A stretch of DNA of 64,000 bases from Planctomycetaceae bacterium (GTDB taxonomy: Bacteria; Planctomycetota; Planctomycetia; Pirellulales; Pirellulaceae), in contig CANHVO010000001.1 of assembly GCA_947463915.1 (NCBI GenBank), forward strand, positions 37,359-101,358, in the 5' to 3' direction. Positions within the stretch are counted from its first letter, which is position 1. Each line of letters begins with the position of its first letter. The translations under genes and the position numbers were made by a program. Under the pieces are notes generated by a model, which saw only the letters and a program-made list of their open reading frames with translations, had not been told where the DNA came from and made no database searches. Shown in pieces: positions 40,315 through 51,400 of the stretch.

Positions 40315-42228
40315 CTACTTTTGGGTCAAATTCCATATCGGGGAGAAATTTTCCGTTGGGTCGTCGAGCTCCGCAACTGCTCTTGCTAGCAGTTTTTTGC
40401 AGGGCTTATCTTGGGGATGGGACTGCAAAAGCTCACCGATGCGTCTCACCGCTTCGCCAAACCTCTTCGACTCAAAGTCCGCAAGGGCCAGCTCGTAGTT
40501 GGTCGCAAGTTGTCTCCAATTGTCCGTTGGGTTGTTCTTAAGCTCAAAGACTTCGATGGGTTGGTCGATTCCAACGACGGAAATACTCGCAAGTCGACGA
40601 CAGTCTGAAACTGGTTTCATGGCCTTAAGCGATTCGCCACTCACGATGCAATCGACGCCAAACTGCTTGGTTGCTGATTGCAGTCTTGATCCAACATTGA
40701 CGGTGTTCCCCAAAGCGCCGTATTTGAACTTTTGTCTCGAACCCACGTTTCCTACTCGCGCGGGACCTGTGTTCACTCCAACTCCTGCTCCAAATCGTTG
40801 TGGCAAAACATCTCCCCATTTTGCTCGTAGACCATCGATTGCGGTCATCATCGCCCTCGCCGTTTCGATGGCACGTGTGGCGTGATCGGGTTGCGCTCCC
40901 GGAGCACCCCACATAGCCAGTACCTCGTCGCCAACATAGTCGACCAACACGCCATCGCGGTCGATGACGCATTGACTCAACTCACTCATCACATCATTAA
41001 TCCATTCGATTGCTTTTTGCGGGCCCAGCTTTTCGGTTACCGAACTAAAGCCCCGAATATCGCAAAACAAAACACTGACTTCGGCATCTTGCCCCTCCAT
41101 CAATTCCGGGTTGTCTGCTAGCAACTTCACCACCTTGGGCGAGAAAAATTCCGCCAGCGTGTTTCGCAAACTTTCCTCCGCTTGTCGTGCAATTCCCGCA
41201 GCGACGGAACTGGCAAGGACTTCGACAAGTGTCGCTTCGATATCGGTTATTCGGTTTTTCGGTAGTGCAAGCGCATCTGTTGAGCGATCTCCGTACAGAA
41301 CTCCGATCACCTTGCGATCGCGATCGAGAATGGGGGAGGCTGTAGCGCAACAGACTTGCATCAGCGATTGTGCATAGTCGATTCCGGAGGGATTCATCGA
41401 GCTATTTGAATTTCCTGGATCATGAATTGCTGTGATCCCTGTGCTGATGACTCGGTGAAGTATGGTGCGACTAATCGTCCCAAGTGACTCCACTCGAATC
41501 CCCGGGCGCAGGTGTTCTGCTGCAATGCTCCATCCATCGATGACTGCGCTTCGATGCTTAGTCTCGGTCGACGGCAAATGTGTGTCTTTTCGAAGCAATA
41601 CCACCACACGGTCAAGCTCTACGATTTGAGCCGCCGCAACGGCAGCGGCTTGAAAAAACGCATTGCTTCCAGTTGCCTTTTGTACGACTTGCAATGCAAG
41701 CCGTAACATATTCGCAATATCTTTGGCTTCAGGGGCGGAAAATTGACGAATCGTTGCTATTTGAGCAATTGGTTGCTCCTCGTTTGGAGCGAACGGCACA
41801 GTTGCAAGCGTACGAAGCTCATCGTTTGTCGAATCTTCCTCCGTTAACGCAGTGACGCGAATCGCCAAATTGCCGCCAAGTTCGAGTAGTACCTCATTCT
41901 CAAATTGGCGAGTCTGACCGCTTGCGATGGATGATTGATTGCGAATTGGAACGGGTCTTCCTTTGTGGATGTTTTTAATGTTGATGCGTTTACTATTGGC
42001 CAGTTCAATTGCAAACCATTCTCTTGGAATCTCTGTATCCTTTATGTCCGCGACAACGAGCTTCTTGTCTGCGTTAAGATTCTTTTCAATGGCAGGTATT
42101 TCCGTCAGGGCAAACGGAGCGGGCTCATTATGTAATAGGTCCTGCCGTCCAACCATCACCGTTGCATCCAGTGAAAAAGAATTGGCAAGCGTTTCAGAAC
42201 GATAAACAAGTAGTCTAAAGGACGGCAC
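40315..42228 (-). CDS. FHA-like / GAF / class III adenylate-guanylate cyclase
   Basis: C-terminal cyclase motifs VSVLFCDIRGFSSVTEKL, VDYVGDEVLAMWGAP, GVGVNTGPARVGNVGS, YGALGNTVNVGSRLQ; central GAF-like region (VIGVLYGDRSTD); FHA-like N-terminus. Confidence 0.88.
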   Translation of the reverse strand: MPSFRLLVYRSETLANSFSLDATVMVGRQDLLHNEPAPFALTEIPAIEKNLNADKKLVVADIKDTEIPREWFAIELANSKRINIKNIHKGRPVPIRNQSSIASGQTRQFENEVLLELGGNLAIRVTALTEEDSTNDELRTLATVPFAPNEEQPIAQIATIRQFSAPEAKDIANMLRLALQVVQKATGSNAFFQAAAVAAAQIVELDRVVVLLRKDTHLPSTETKHRSAVIDGWSIAAEHLRPGIRVESLGTISRTILHRVISTGITAIHDPGNSNSSMNPSGIDYAQSLMQVCCATASPILDRDRKVIGVLYGDRSTDALALPKNRITDIEATLVEVLASSVAAGIARQAEESLRNTLAEFFSPKVVKLLADNPELMEGQDAEVSVLFCDIRGFSSVTEKLGPQKAIEWINDVMSELSQCVIDRDGVLVDYVGDEVLAMWGAPGAQPDHATRAIETARAMMTAIDGLRAKWGDVLPQRFGAGVGVNTGPARVGNVGSRQKFKYGALGNTVNVGSRLQSATKQFGVDCIVSGESLKAMKPVSDCRRLASISVVGIDQPIEVFELKNNPTDNWRQLATNYELALADFESKRFGEAVRRIGELLQSHPQDKPCKKLLARAVAELDDPTENFSPIWNLTQK

Positions 42229-42368
42229 AGAAATCTCTAGCGTTGGAGGGCCAAGGTCAAGAAGGAGAATTGGAACGGGATTCGGCAGGCCGAGAATGCA
42301 GCCTTGTCTATTCCGAACTCAATATATCAAAAGCAGGAACGCGATGTAGCGGTGGACGCCATTATGCT

Positions 42369-42428
42369 TAACACGTCGCGCCGGCTAGCGAATCCACTAC
42401 CGAGTTCACTAGCTTGCGCGTCGTGCTA
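42369..42428. repeat. Degenerate inverted repeat of the TAGCACGACGCGCAAGCTAGTGA family
   Basis: Arms 42369..42392 and 42405..42428 pair with about 5 mismatches over 24 nt. Confidence 0.8.
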
Positions 42429-42474
42429 TAGTCGTTTTCTTAGCACCCGAGAAAAATCAAAGGCACCATCATGC

Positions 42475-44838
42475 TCAGCCGCGTGGATTGCGGTTGAAGT
42501 TTTGGTATGGAAGCCGAACGCCTGCCACCAGGTATTGATCAGCGCGAAGTGCATCCGGAGCCTCGAATCCTTGTTGAGCAGCCACGGTTACAACATCGTC
42601 TTGATCGACCCCGTCACCGCTAACGCCTAAGCCACCCACCAGCTTCTTCGCGCCTGAGCCATTATCGTACAATGCCGAACTCCCTGGAAAGAATACGATC
42701 CCGTTTTGTCGCTTGATGTTTCTCGGGTCACGGAAGTTTCTCGATGCATTGAACGAGTCGAACGAAAGAACCGTGGCTTTCGGCGAAGCATATTCCGAGG
42801 CGGGCAAAGGTGCACCAGTGTTTTCGCCCGTCAACGGATCGATCCCGGCCATGTTAAGGATACTGAAATCACCTGCCGGGGTACCTTCTGGCGAACCCGA
42901 TGGATAGCGAGGCAATGCGAGGAATCGGAACGTTCGGTTTGTCAATGCAGTGCCTTTGGGAACGTCGGGATTGCCGTTATTGTCTTGATCAATTCGGTCC
43001 GCATCGACCAGTGCATTGCTTGCGTAGTAGGCAGTGTTTCTCGACTTAGCAACAGCAACATCGACTGAGAAGATGGTCGCATCGTGCATTCGATATAGGG
43101 CCAATACATCGCCCGAAGAATCCGAAACGGCAAGGACCATCTTGGTTCGTGCACCGGGACGGAAACCGTTCTTGAGATCTAGCCGAATTGCCGCTCGCGT
43201 TAGATTCGCTTCGGCAATCCCATTGTTGATAATGCGTTCGACTTCGGCTTTGGTGAACTGCGGATCGACGGTGGACGCATGCGCTTCGATCAACCAGCCT
43301 TCGGGAACACTATAGCCCGATTGAGCCGTCATGCCTCCAGCGACGACTGGCTGATCGATTCCCGAGTTAACCCCTCGACCGCCGCGATTGGCGCGACCCA
43401 CTTGCAAAAGCCTTTGCGGACCGGTTACGGCATTCTCCCGCGTTGGGGTTGGGCCAAAGATCTCAAGAGTGATTCCGACAAGGTCGATCCGTCCAATCGG
43501 CATTGTAAATGCACATTGAGGTGCAGCGCCCTCGAACTCAGTGACAGGCGTTGCGCCAGGCCCAATCGTTGTTCCTCCTGCCGTAAAGTAAGCGATGAAT
43601 TCAGACTCAAGAACTTTCGGTGCATTCAATCTCTCGCTGTTCGATTGAGGGCCTGCGGCGCCACGTTGCGAAGCGGGTACAAAGTTTTGTTCGTAGGATG
43701 CGTACCCATTCGGCCCAGGGAAGAAAACGCCAACGCCGCCAACCAGCGCTAATGACCCATCACTGCGCTTTTTGTAGAGAGGCATCCCGCCAGGTAGTGT
43801 TGCAATTCCACGACCTTGCGAGTTGATAAGCTTGCCAGTTTGAAATCCGTATGACTCTGGAAATGTCTTCAGGAAGGACCTGGCATTCTCTGGTATGTAG
43901 TCAGGATTCGCATCAAATCGCCAGGAAAGTAATGGCTCAGGCACATCCTTTCCATTTTTGTCGACTTTCTTACCATCTTCGTCAACTTCGGTTCCTTTTA
44001 TGCCGTCAAGTCCTGCATGTAAAGCACTGTCGCGGCTTTGATGCTCAATTGCGAAGAGATCCACCGGCGGCGTGTTCGCTACGACAGGCGGAAAGTGAGC
44101 GCCCGTTCCAATGGGCGCAACGAAGCCTGGCCCCCTTAGAATAGAATTCGGGTCCACGATGTCTGGGTTCGATTCCACCTCTCGCTGCGTAATAGTTGAT
44201 TGGCTGATAAAGCGAACCGTTCGAGAAGTTAGCGGCGCTTCTTCGTTGGAAAAGAATGCTGCCGTCCGAGCCTTAGCTACCGCGCCGTCAATTGCAAACA
44301 CCAAGTCAGCATCGCGACCGCTATACATGGAAACAACATCAGATTCGGTGCGAACCCCAAGAATACGGCCGGACCGATCTACGATAGCAATGATCGCGTC
44401 GTTGCTTTCAGTGGCCCTTGAGGCACGCTCAAGTAAACATCTCACATCGTCTTCGGTAATAACGGGACCTGAGATAAAAGGGACGATGGCGGCTTCTGGC
44501 TCGACAACTGGATCAGGGGGTACAACAGCAACACTCACATTCAATTCATTGATGACGGCCAAGACATCCAGAGGCGTGACGACTCCATCAGCGTCGACAT
44601 CGCAGAACGTGACGGGCTTCTCTCCTGATCCCTCTCCCTCCACTCCGCTGTTGCTTCCGTTTATCTGATTAATGACAACCAATGCATCCAACGGTGAAAC
44701 TTGCAGATCGTTATCGACGTCTAGAGGCATGCTCGTATTGTGGAAACCCGGCAATCCAGCCATGAGCGAACGCCCCTCTAGTTTTTCCAGGAATAGCCGG
44801 CGTCGGGACTGAGACTTTTTACTTGAGCGAATTGCCAT
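42475..44838 (-). CDS. Secreted protein with N-terminal dockerin and two GlcG/HbpS-like (PF03928-type) domains
   Basis: RRRLFLEKLEGRSLMAG export motif; dockerin pair DVDNDLQVSPLDALVVINQIN / DVDADGVVTPLDVLAVINELN; two GlcG-like cores: ITEDDVRCLLERA...AIVDRSGRILGV...DGAVAKARTAAFF and FTKAEVERIINNGI...LAVSDSSGDVLALYRM...DVAVAKSRNTAYY. Confidence 0.8.
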   Translation of the reverse strand: MAIRSSKKSQSRRRLFLEKLEGRSLMAGLPGFHNTSMPLDVDNDLQVSPLDALVVINQINGSNSGVEGEGSGEKPVTFCDVDADGVVTPLDVLAVINELNVSVAVVPPDPVVEPEAAIVPFISGPVITEDDVRCLLERASRATESNDAIIAIVDRSGRILGVRTESDVVSMYSGRDADLVFAIDGAVAKARTAAFFSNEEAPLTSRTVRFISQSTITQREVESNPDIVDPNSILRGPGFVAPIGTGAHFPPVVANTPPVDLFAIEHQSRDSALHAGLDGIKGTEVDEDGKKVDKNGKDVPEPLLSWRFDANPDYIPENARSFLKTFPESYGFQTGKLINSQGRGIATLPGGMPLYKKRSDGSLALVGGVGVFFPGPNGYASYEQNFVPASQRGAAGPQSNSERLNAPKVLESEFIAYFTAGGTTIGPGATPVTEFEGAAPQCAFTMPIGRIDLVGITLEIFGPTPTRENAVTGPQRLLQVGRANRGGRGVNSGIDQPVVAGGMTAQSGYSVPEGWLIEAHASTVDPQFTKAEVERIINNGIAEANLTRAAIRLDLKNGFRPGARTKMVLAVSDSSGDVLALYRMHDATIFSVDVAVAKSRNTAYYASNALVDADRIDQDNNGNPDVPKGTALTNRTFRFLALPRYPSGSPEGTPAGDFSILNMAGIDPLTGENTGAPLPASEYASPKATVLSFDSFNASRNFRDPRNIKRQNGIVFFPGSSALYDNGSGAKKLVGGLGVSGDGVDQDDVVTVAAQQGFEAPDALRADQYLVAGVRLPYQNFNRNPRG

Positions 44839-44921
44839 GTTGTTGAAACCACACTATGAAATCCAAATACATCGAGATTCATCGTTAAGTATGATAGTTA
44901 CGCAATCTTGAAAAAACCACC

Positions 44922-47705
44922 TTGGAATGCCATTCTGCGGGTGAGCGGCACCTGTTCTCACTTTTTCCCAACTTGACGGACACCTTGACAAATAAATCCA
45001 TCGAAAAGCAACGTCTCCAGGACGCTGCCGTAAAACAGCATGGCTGGCGTCGCTGGGGGCCTTATGTGAGCGAACGGTCCTGGGGGACGGTTCGTGAAGA
45101 CTACAGTTCCGACGGCAACGCCTGGGGCTATTTTCCTCATGATCATGCCCGCTCCAAGGCCTTTCGCTGGGGTGAAGATGGATTGGCTGGCTACTGCGAC
45201 CGCTATCAGCTTTTGATATTTAGCCTCGCATTATGGAACGGTAACGATCCCATTCTCAAAGAGCGGCTATTTGGCGTCGTCCCATCGGAAGCAAACCACG
45301 GTGAGGACGTAAAGGAATACTATTATTACTTAGACGCCACACCAACTCACTCTTATCTGAAATATCTCTACAAGTATCCGCACAAAGCTTATCCCTATGA
45401 GCAGCTCTTGAATGGCTGTCGCTCGCGAAGCAAACAAGAGGGAGAGTACGAACTTCTAGACACTGGAGTGTTGGACGAGAACCGCTACTTCGACGTCTAT
45501 GTCGAGTATGCAAAAGCCAGCCCTGAGGACACGTGCATTCGGATCGAAGTGTTTAACCGAGGGCCCGAGCCAGCAAGTATCGATCTTGTACCTCAGCTTT
45601 GGTTTCGCAAAACCTGGGGGTGGGATGGTGCGCAATCACCACAACCCATCCTTCGGCAAATCAACGATGGCTCCGGACTGATCTGCATCGAAGCAGACGA
45701 AATGGATTCTCAAGCGTTGCATAATCTGATGACTCCCTACACGCTCGGGAAACGCTATCTGTATGCGGCGTACGGCGGGATCGCCATGTTTACCGATAAC
45801 GAAACCAACTTCGATCGACTCAATGGCACCTCAGGACAAAACAAATCGCCCTTTGTCAAAGATGCTTTCCATCGCCAAATCGTTAACGGCGAGTCGTGTA
45901 CAAATCCGCAGTTGCAAGGGACCAAGGCATGCGTCCGATTTCAGTCGGAGGAGATCCCTGCCGGTGGTTCCAAGGTTTTCTTATTGCGATTGACGGATCG
46001 CATGCTCGACAATCCGCTTGCCGACGTTGATATGATTGTCGCTCAGAGGAAGACAGAAGCAGATGCCTTCTATGAGGAAATCCAACCTCCGAAAGCGACC
46101 GCGGACGAAAAGCTCGTCCAGCGTCAAGCCCTTGCGGGAATGATTTGGACCAAGCAGATCTATTTGTTCGATGTGCGAAAATGGATGGAAGGGGACGATC
46201 CCAATTTGCCACCTCCTGCCAATCGGCCGGGGATTCGAAACAAACACTGGAAGCATCTGAACTCGATGCGAATCCTGTCGATGCCGGACAAGTGGGAGTA
46301 TCCGTGGTTTGCGGCTTGGGATCTGGCATTTCATTGTATCCCGCTGGCGCTCGTGGACCCGGACTTTGCCAAGGAACAATTATGGTTACTGCTGTTCGAA
46401 CAGTTTCAGCATCCTAGTGGACAAATCCCAGCCTACGAGTGGGAGTTTAGCGATTTGAACCCTCCCGTCCACGCATGGGCTGTTTGGCGAGTCTATAACA
46501 TGGACCGCATTCAGAAAGGGAAACCCGACCGAGTGTTCTTGGAAAAATGCTTTCACAAGCTGCTCATCAATTTTGCCTGGTGGGTGAACAAAGTCGATAG
46601 CGAGGGGAACAACATCTTCGAGGGTGGCTTCTTAGGACTCGACAACATCACTCTATTCGACCGTAGCCAAACGCCGACCGATGGTGCGACCCTCAAGCAG
46701 GCGGATGCGACTGGCTGGATGGGTATGTACTGCTTGAACATGATGCGTATGGCGTTAGAGTTGGCGAAGGAGAACGCGAGCTATATCGGATTGGCCACCA
46801 AGTTCTTTGAGCACTACATGTACATAGGCCACGCGCTCAAGCACATGGGTGGTGAGGATTTCAGTTTATGGAGCGAAACGGATGCATTGTTTTATGACGT
46901 ACTCAGTTATCCGGACGGCAAATGCAGGCGATTAAGAATTCATTCGCTGGTAAGCTTAATCCCGCTCTATGCAACGGAACGTCTCGAAGAGAGTTGGATC
47001 GATGCTTTCCCGGCGTTCAAGGCAAATCTGCATTGGTTCCTTCGCAATCGGCCTGAGATCGCCAAGCCTTGTTTGTCGACACGAGAAAACGGTCAAGGCG
47101 TCGTTCATCTGCTTTCGCTGGTGACGGAATCGCAGTTGCAAGGAATGCTACAACGCATGTGGGATCCGAACGAGTTCCGAAGCGAATACGGCCTCCGAAG
47201 TCTATCGCGATTCCACGAAGGCAAGCCATACGAATTCGCGGGCCAAGTTGTTCGATACGAACCAGGTGAAACGGAGTTTAGCATCAAGGGCGGTAACTCG
47301 AACTGGCGAGGTCCGATTTGGTTTCCAACGTCGTTTTTGATGATTGAGTCGTTGCGCAAACTTGCGAAGGTCTATGGCGAAGAAATGCAAGTGCCAAAAA
47401 CGGCCCCAGAAACGCCCACTAACAACGGCGAGGATCCGTTGTCTAATCCAATGAAGGCGAGCACCACGTTGATGGGAATGGCCAGTGGATATGCAGACAG
47501 CATGATATCGATGTTTACTCGTGACGGAAAAGGAAGACGTCCGATATTTGGCAATCGCGAGGTCATGCAATCCGATCCGCACTGGCGCGATTGCTTACTT
47601 TTCCATGAGTACTTTCACGCCGATACAGGCGAAGGCCTAGGGGCATGCCATCAAACCGGCTGGACCGGTTTGGTAGCGTGTTTGATCGACGAATGGCGCC
47701 GGTGA
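44922..47705 (+). CDS. GH63-like glycosidase (mannosyl-oligosaccharide glucosidase / MGH-type family)
   Basis: [89 protein letters not shown] are typical of GH63-like (alpha/alpha)6 glycosidases. Exact start uncertain. Confidence 0.75.
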   Translation: MECHSAGERHLFSLFPNLTDTLTNKSIEKQRLQDAAVKQHGWRRWGPYVSERSWGTVREDYSSDGNAWGYFPHDHARSKAFRWGEDGLAGYCDRYQLLIFSLALWNGNDPILKERLFGVVPSEANHGEDVKEYYYYLDATPTHSYLKYLYKYPHKAYPYEQLLNGCRSRSKQEGEYELLDTGVLDENRYFDVYVEYAKASPEDTCIRIEVFNRGPEPASIDLVPQLWFRKTWGWDGAQSPQPILRQINDGSGLICIEADEMDSQALHNLMTPYTLGKRYLYAAYGGIAMFTDNETNFDRLNGTSGQNKSPFVKDAFHRQIVNGESCTNPQLQGTKACVRFQSEEIPAGGSKVFLLRLTDRMLDNPLADVDMIVAQRKTEADAFYEEIQPPKATADEKLVQRQALAGMIWTKQIYLFDVRKWMEGDDPNLPPPANRPGIRNKHWKHLNSMRILSMPDKWEYPWFAAWDLAFHCIPLALVDPDFAKEQLWLLLFEQFQHPSGQIPAYEWEFSDLNPPVHAWAVWRVYNMDRIQKGKPDRVFLEKCFHKLLINFAWWVNKVDSEGNNIFEGGFLGLDNITLFDRSQTPTDGATLKQADATGWMGMYCLNMMRMALELAKENASYIGLATKFFEHYMYIGHALKHMGGEDFSLWSETDALFYDVLSYPDGKCRRLRIHSLVSLIPLYATERLEESWIDAFPAFKANLHWFLRNRPEIAKPCLSTRENGQGVVHLLSLVTESQLQGMLQRMWDPNEFRSEYGLRSLSRFHEGKPYEFAGQVVRYEPGETEFSIKGGNSNWRGPIWFPTSFLMIESLRKLAKVYGEEMQVPKTAPETPTNNGEDPLSNPMKASTTLMGMASGYADSMISMFTRDGKGRRPIFGNREVMQSDPHWRDCLLFHEYFHADTGEGLGACHQTGWTGLVACLIDEWRR

Positions 47706-47740
47706 GAAGTCCGCGTCTGGGCAACATATTGCGATTTAGT

Positions 47741-47995
47741 CCTGAAGGGACGGCATTTGAAAGCCTGGGGTAAAGTTCGCGAAGCGAACGAAACCCCAGG
47801 TTACCTGCCTCCATCCGTTCCAAGCTCTGAAGGAGCGCCACTGGCATTATGTAATTCTCTCAGCCATAAGTCTGGTTGGCTATTGTTTGCCTCGCGCCAT
47901 ACGCTATAGTGCCGTCGCGTTGCGACTCCCGACACATTTTGTTTCACTAACCACGGATTGCATCCGTGGCTATCAAATGTCACTGCTCCGCAGTT
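47741..47995. repeat. Composite multi-hairpin intergenic repeat, copy 2
   Basis: Same blocks in the same order: CCTGGGGT..ACCCCAGG (47764..47800), AGCTCTGAAGGAGCG (47823..47837), GCCGTCGCGTTGCGACTC, ACCACGGATTGCATCCGTGGCT (47950..), CACTGCTCCGCAGTT. Confidence 0.82.
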
Positions 47996-48085
47996 CTGAA
48001 ACCAACGAAATTGGTCAACAAAATCTCGACAACGGGTGCTGCCAATCGCAGCCACCGCCCGGTCAAGGAGCTTTTTGATTTAGTT

Positions 48086-48150
48086 GTTTAACAGTCAGCC
48101 GAAGGCGTACTTGGCGGCTTTGACAGTACGCCTACGGCTGACTGTTAAAC
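48086..48150. repeat. 25-bp inverted repeat GTTTAACAGTCAGCCG[A/T]AGGCGTAC
   Basis: Arms 48086..48110 and 48126..48150 with one mismatch; located between GH63-like and kinase genes. Confidence 0.92.
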
Positions 48151-48188
48151 GAAATGCATTTGAAAAAGTATTAAATCAACAAGCCCCA

Positions 48189-48413
48189 AGCCGGACGGAA
48201 GGCATATGAACTCGATTTCCGAACTTCACTCCAGGCTTTCGAATTCCATCGAAATTGCGATTGAATCGTAGGAGGCTCCATCGATTCGCTTTGGCTTGGA
48301 GTGCCAAGCATTCGTTTCGTCTTGTTTTGGTGCATGTTCTTGAACAAATAGATGGAACGGAGTTAAACGGTTTTTGGCAGGGCAGCAACAATTGAGGACA
48401 ATTGTGCGACACT
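48189..48413. repeat. Direct repeat flanking kinase paralog A, left copy
   Basis: AGCCGGACGGAAGGCATATGAACTCGATTTCCGAACTTCAC (48189..48229) and GCAACAATTGAGGACAATTGTGCGACACT (48385..48413). Confidence 0.88.
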
Positions 48414-48487
48414 GTCCGTCCGACACCAGGTTGTTAATCAAGAATCTGACAGCGCCGTCTACCATCCATCTCTCCCACTTCCCTCTT

Positions 48488-51400
48488 CTACCTTCCGTCT
48501 TCCACCTTCTTCTCTGCCTCCGGCTGCTTGGCAGACAAACTAAGGGCCACGCGGAAGCCAATGTCGCGAAGTCGGGCCGACGGAGGGCACGGGTAGCAGA
48601 AATCGCAACCCCTTGCGGATTGAGACGAACTGCCGCCGCTGTATGTGCGGCTCCAGCCCTCACCGGACCAATCGTCACCATAAAGTTCTTCACACCATTC
48701 ACAAACATTCCCATGAAGATCGTGAAGTCCCCAGCCATTTGGAATCTTCTCGCCACATTGCAAATGCGAGTCTTTGGGACGCATCTGGCAATAGCTTACT
48801 AATATTGTCTCGTCATTTCCACAAGAATACATTGTCTGAGTTCCAGCTCGACATGCATGCTCCCATTCCGCCCCATGAAGCAAGCGATAACCATTCGCCC
48901 CAGGTATCAATCGCCATGCATCATACTCTTCAAAATCATTCTTGAAGCCACCTTTTTCTTTGGTTCCCGTTCGTTCATAGCACGGCTTACGGCCTTCAGT
49001 TTCACTCAACCAATTGCAAAACATGACTGAATCGTACCACGATACTGATTCGACTGGATGATCCGCCGTGGTACTTATGGATTCATCCACACTCTTCCAC
49101 TCTTCAGGTTTTTCCTTCGCGGGATACGATGCGTCGCTCATAAAGAGGTTATACTGACCGCGACTCACTTCCCGATCAGCTACCCAAAACTCGTGGATTC
49201 GCCCGTCAAGCAATGTCGTGAACCTCACGTCCCTGTGGAGATTCTCAAGATCCGGGTGAGTAAAAAGAAAATCATTGTATTTGTTGCTTAGCTTGCTGAC
49301 ACAATCTCTTAATGTCGCGATCGCTTGATCGGCAAATTGTTTCGCCTGCTCAGGGTTTTTGCTGAACGCAGCCTTGGAACAACGCGACGCAGCACACGCA
49401 GTGTGTAAGCGAGCGGCCGCGTAAATGGTGGAATCCTCTGTAGCGAGTTTCAATTGTCGCGATGCTTCGGTGTAGTCACCGAGCCAAGCTGGCAACTGAA
49501 TCTGCATGTAAGTCTTATAGGACTCATCAGTCTCTTGCTCAAGATACTTTGCTAGCGATTTCTTCGCTTCATCGGTTTTGCCCAAACGTGCCAGGACAAG
49601 TGTCCGATACTGGAGTACATATGCTGAAGTTTCGTTATTGTCTTTGTTGAGCACCCAATCCAGATCGTCTTTAGCCGATTCGATGTTTCCGACGTTGTAG
49701 TTTGCTTCTGCTCGTGCCATGCGGTTTTCGGGTTTGTCTAACTCCTCCGCTGGTATTTGCGACAAATCCTCCAATTGCTTTCGGAACTTTTCCAATGGAT
49801 CCACCAATGTAACTGTCATTGGCGGTTTTCCACGAATCTTCAGCATGGTCGCACCGACCGAATTGACGAACCAATCTCGCTGAGCAACGATCTTATCCTT
49901 TTCCGGTGCCATAGGCTCCGCTATGCCCCAACGTCGCAGCAGCCAACCGGCAGCGCTGTGCGTTGTGGTATCTCCCTTATCGACAAACCACCGCGAAGCA
50001 AGGTTTTGCCAACGTTCCTTGTCAGGTTCGCTTAGCTTATCGACAGAGATCTGACCGACTGCTAAGCACATTCCCGACCGAAGTGAGGGGCTATCGCTGT
50101 TGGTCACCAATTCATGTATATCCTTTAGACGTTGATCCTCCCAGCGTGGAAATTCATCAATAAACAACGTTCGCTGTTCCGGATCCGGACGATCTTCGAT
50201 TTCACAAACATCCATGGCGAGAGTCGCGTCGCCCAAATTCAAAGCTGCGATCGCTAACTTCGCTTTGCGACGCCATAAGGATTTATCAACGCATTTGGCA
50301 GCCTCAGCTTGGATCGAACCAAGGGCGGCAGGTACATTCGATTGCATCGCTTTGATGTAATTTCCCGTGTCTGACTCGGCGATGTCATCAATTCTCGAAA
50401 TTAAATAGTCAGCATCCAATTGGCCAAAACTTGCCAACGCAAAGGCAAGAGAAAGCTTGTGACGAGGATTTGTCGCCGACGCATAACGGCTTTGCAGTTC
50501 CGGTAAGACTAATTCTTTAGGCAAGTTCCCTAGTTCTTTCAAGTTGACTGATACGCTTGGTCCAAGGGTATTTTGCAATGACTCTGCAACAGCCCGTGTC
50601 TGATCCTGAAGATTCTTCCAACGCTCCGATGAAATCCATTGCTGGATAGCAAAACCCAAAACAAACGTCGCCAGCACCGTTCCGCCCCACTGGCTTGCAT
50701 GAACGCGGCCTGCACGCGTCATGACGGTTCGCTCAGACTCGGTCCATTTTTTTGAATCGGTAAGCGTACGAATGCTAAGCCATTCACTAACGGTTGGGAG
50801 TTGTTTGTTCTCGCGTTTGTCGCTCCATGTCGCGGCGCGTTCTGCCAGTTTTAACTCCGCTCGCCCTCTGCGTGACTCACGCTGTTTACGCGTTAGCCAA
50901 TCGCGAAGCGATGGGACTAGGTAGTCGTGGGTAAGTTGGTATTGGGTGGATGATTGTCCAACTTGAGTCGCGGGCGCTAGCCGCGTTACGGTTGGCATGT
51001 TCGTGTTCTGTGTGATGTCAGGCGTGGTCGCGGCTGACGCCTGCGGCTCAGATGTTTCTAGCGACGTTACGGTCAATGGGTTTTCGTTTGTGGTCGCGGC
51101 TAGCGCCCGCGGCTCAGTGCTATCCACTGGCGTGATCAATCGCAACTCACCGTCGAGGATCCGAATCAAATCATCAAAATCCCTTTGACGATTGCCGTAA
51201 CCACATGCGGCTCGAAGCTCGTCCGTCGAGCGTTTGTGCCCTTTGATATCGGTTCCTGCCTGTGGCATCATAGCTCGTAATACCGATCTAGCTGCTTCCT
51301 GGTGATAGCGATGTTGTGGTGGCGCACCGGATGCCGAAAACGTCTCCTCTAAAAACGTTGCCCCTACACCTGTTGTTCCGCCAACCTCACGCAGCGATTC

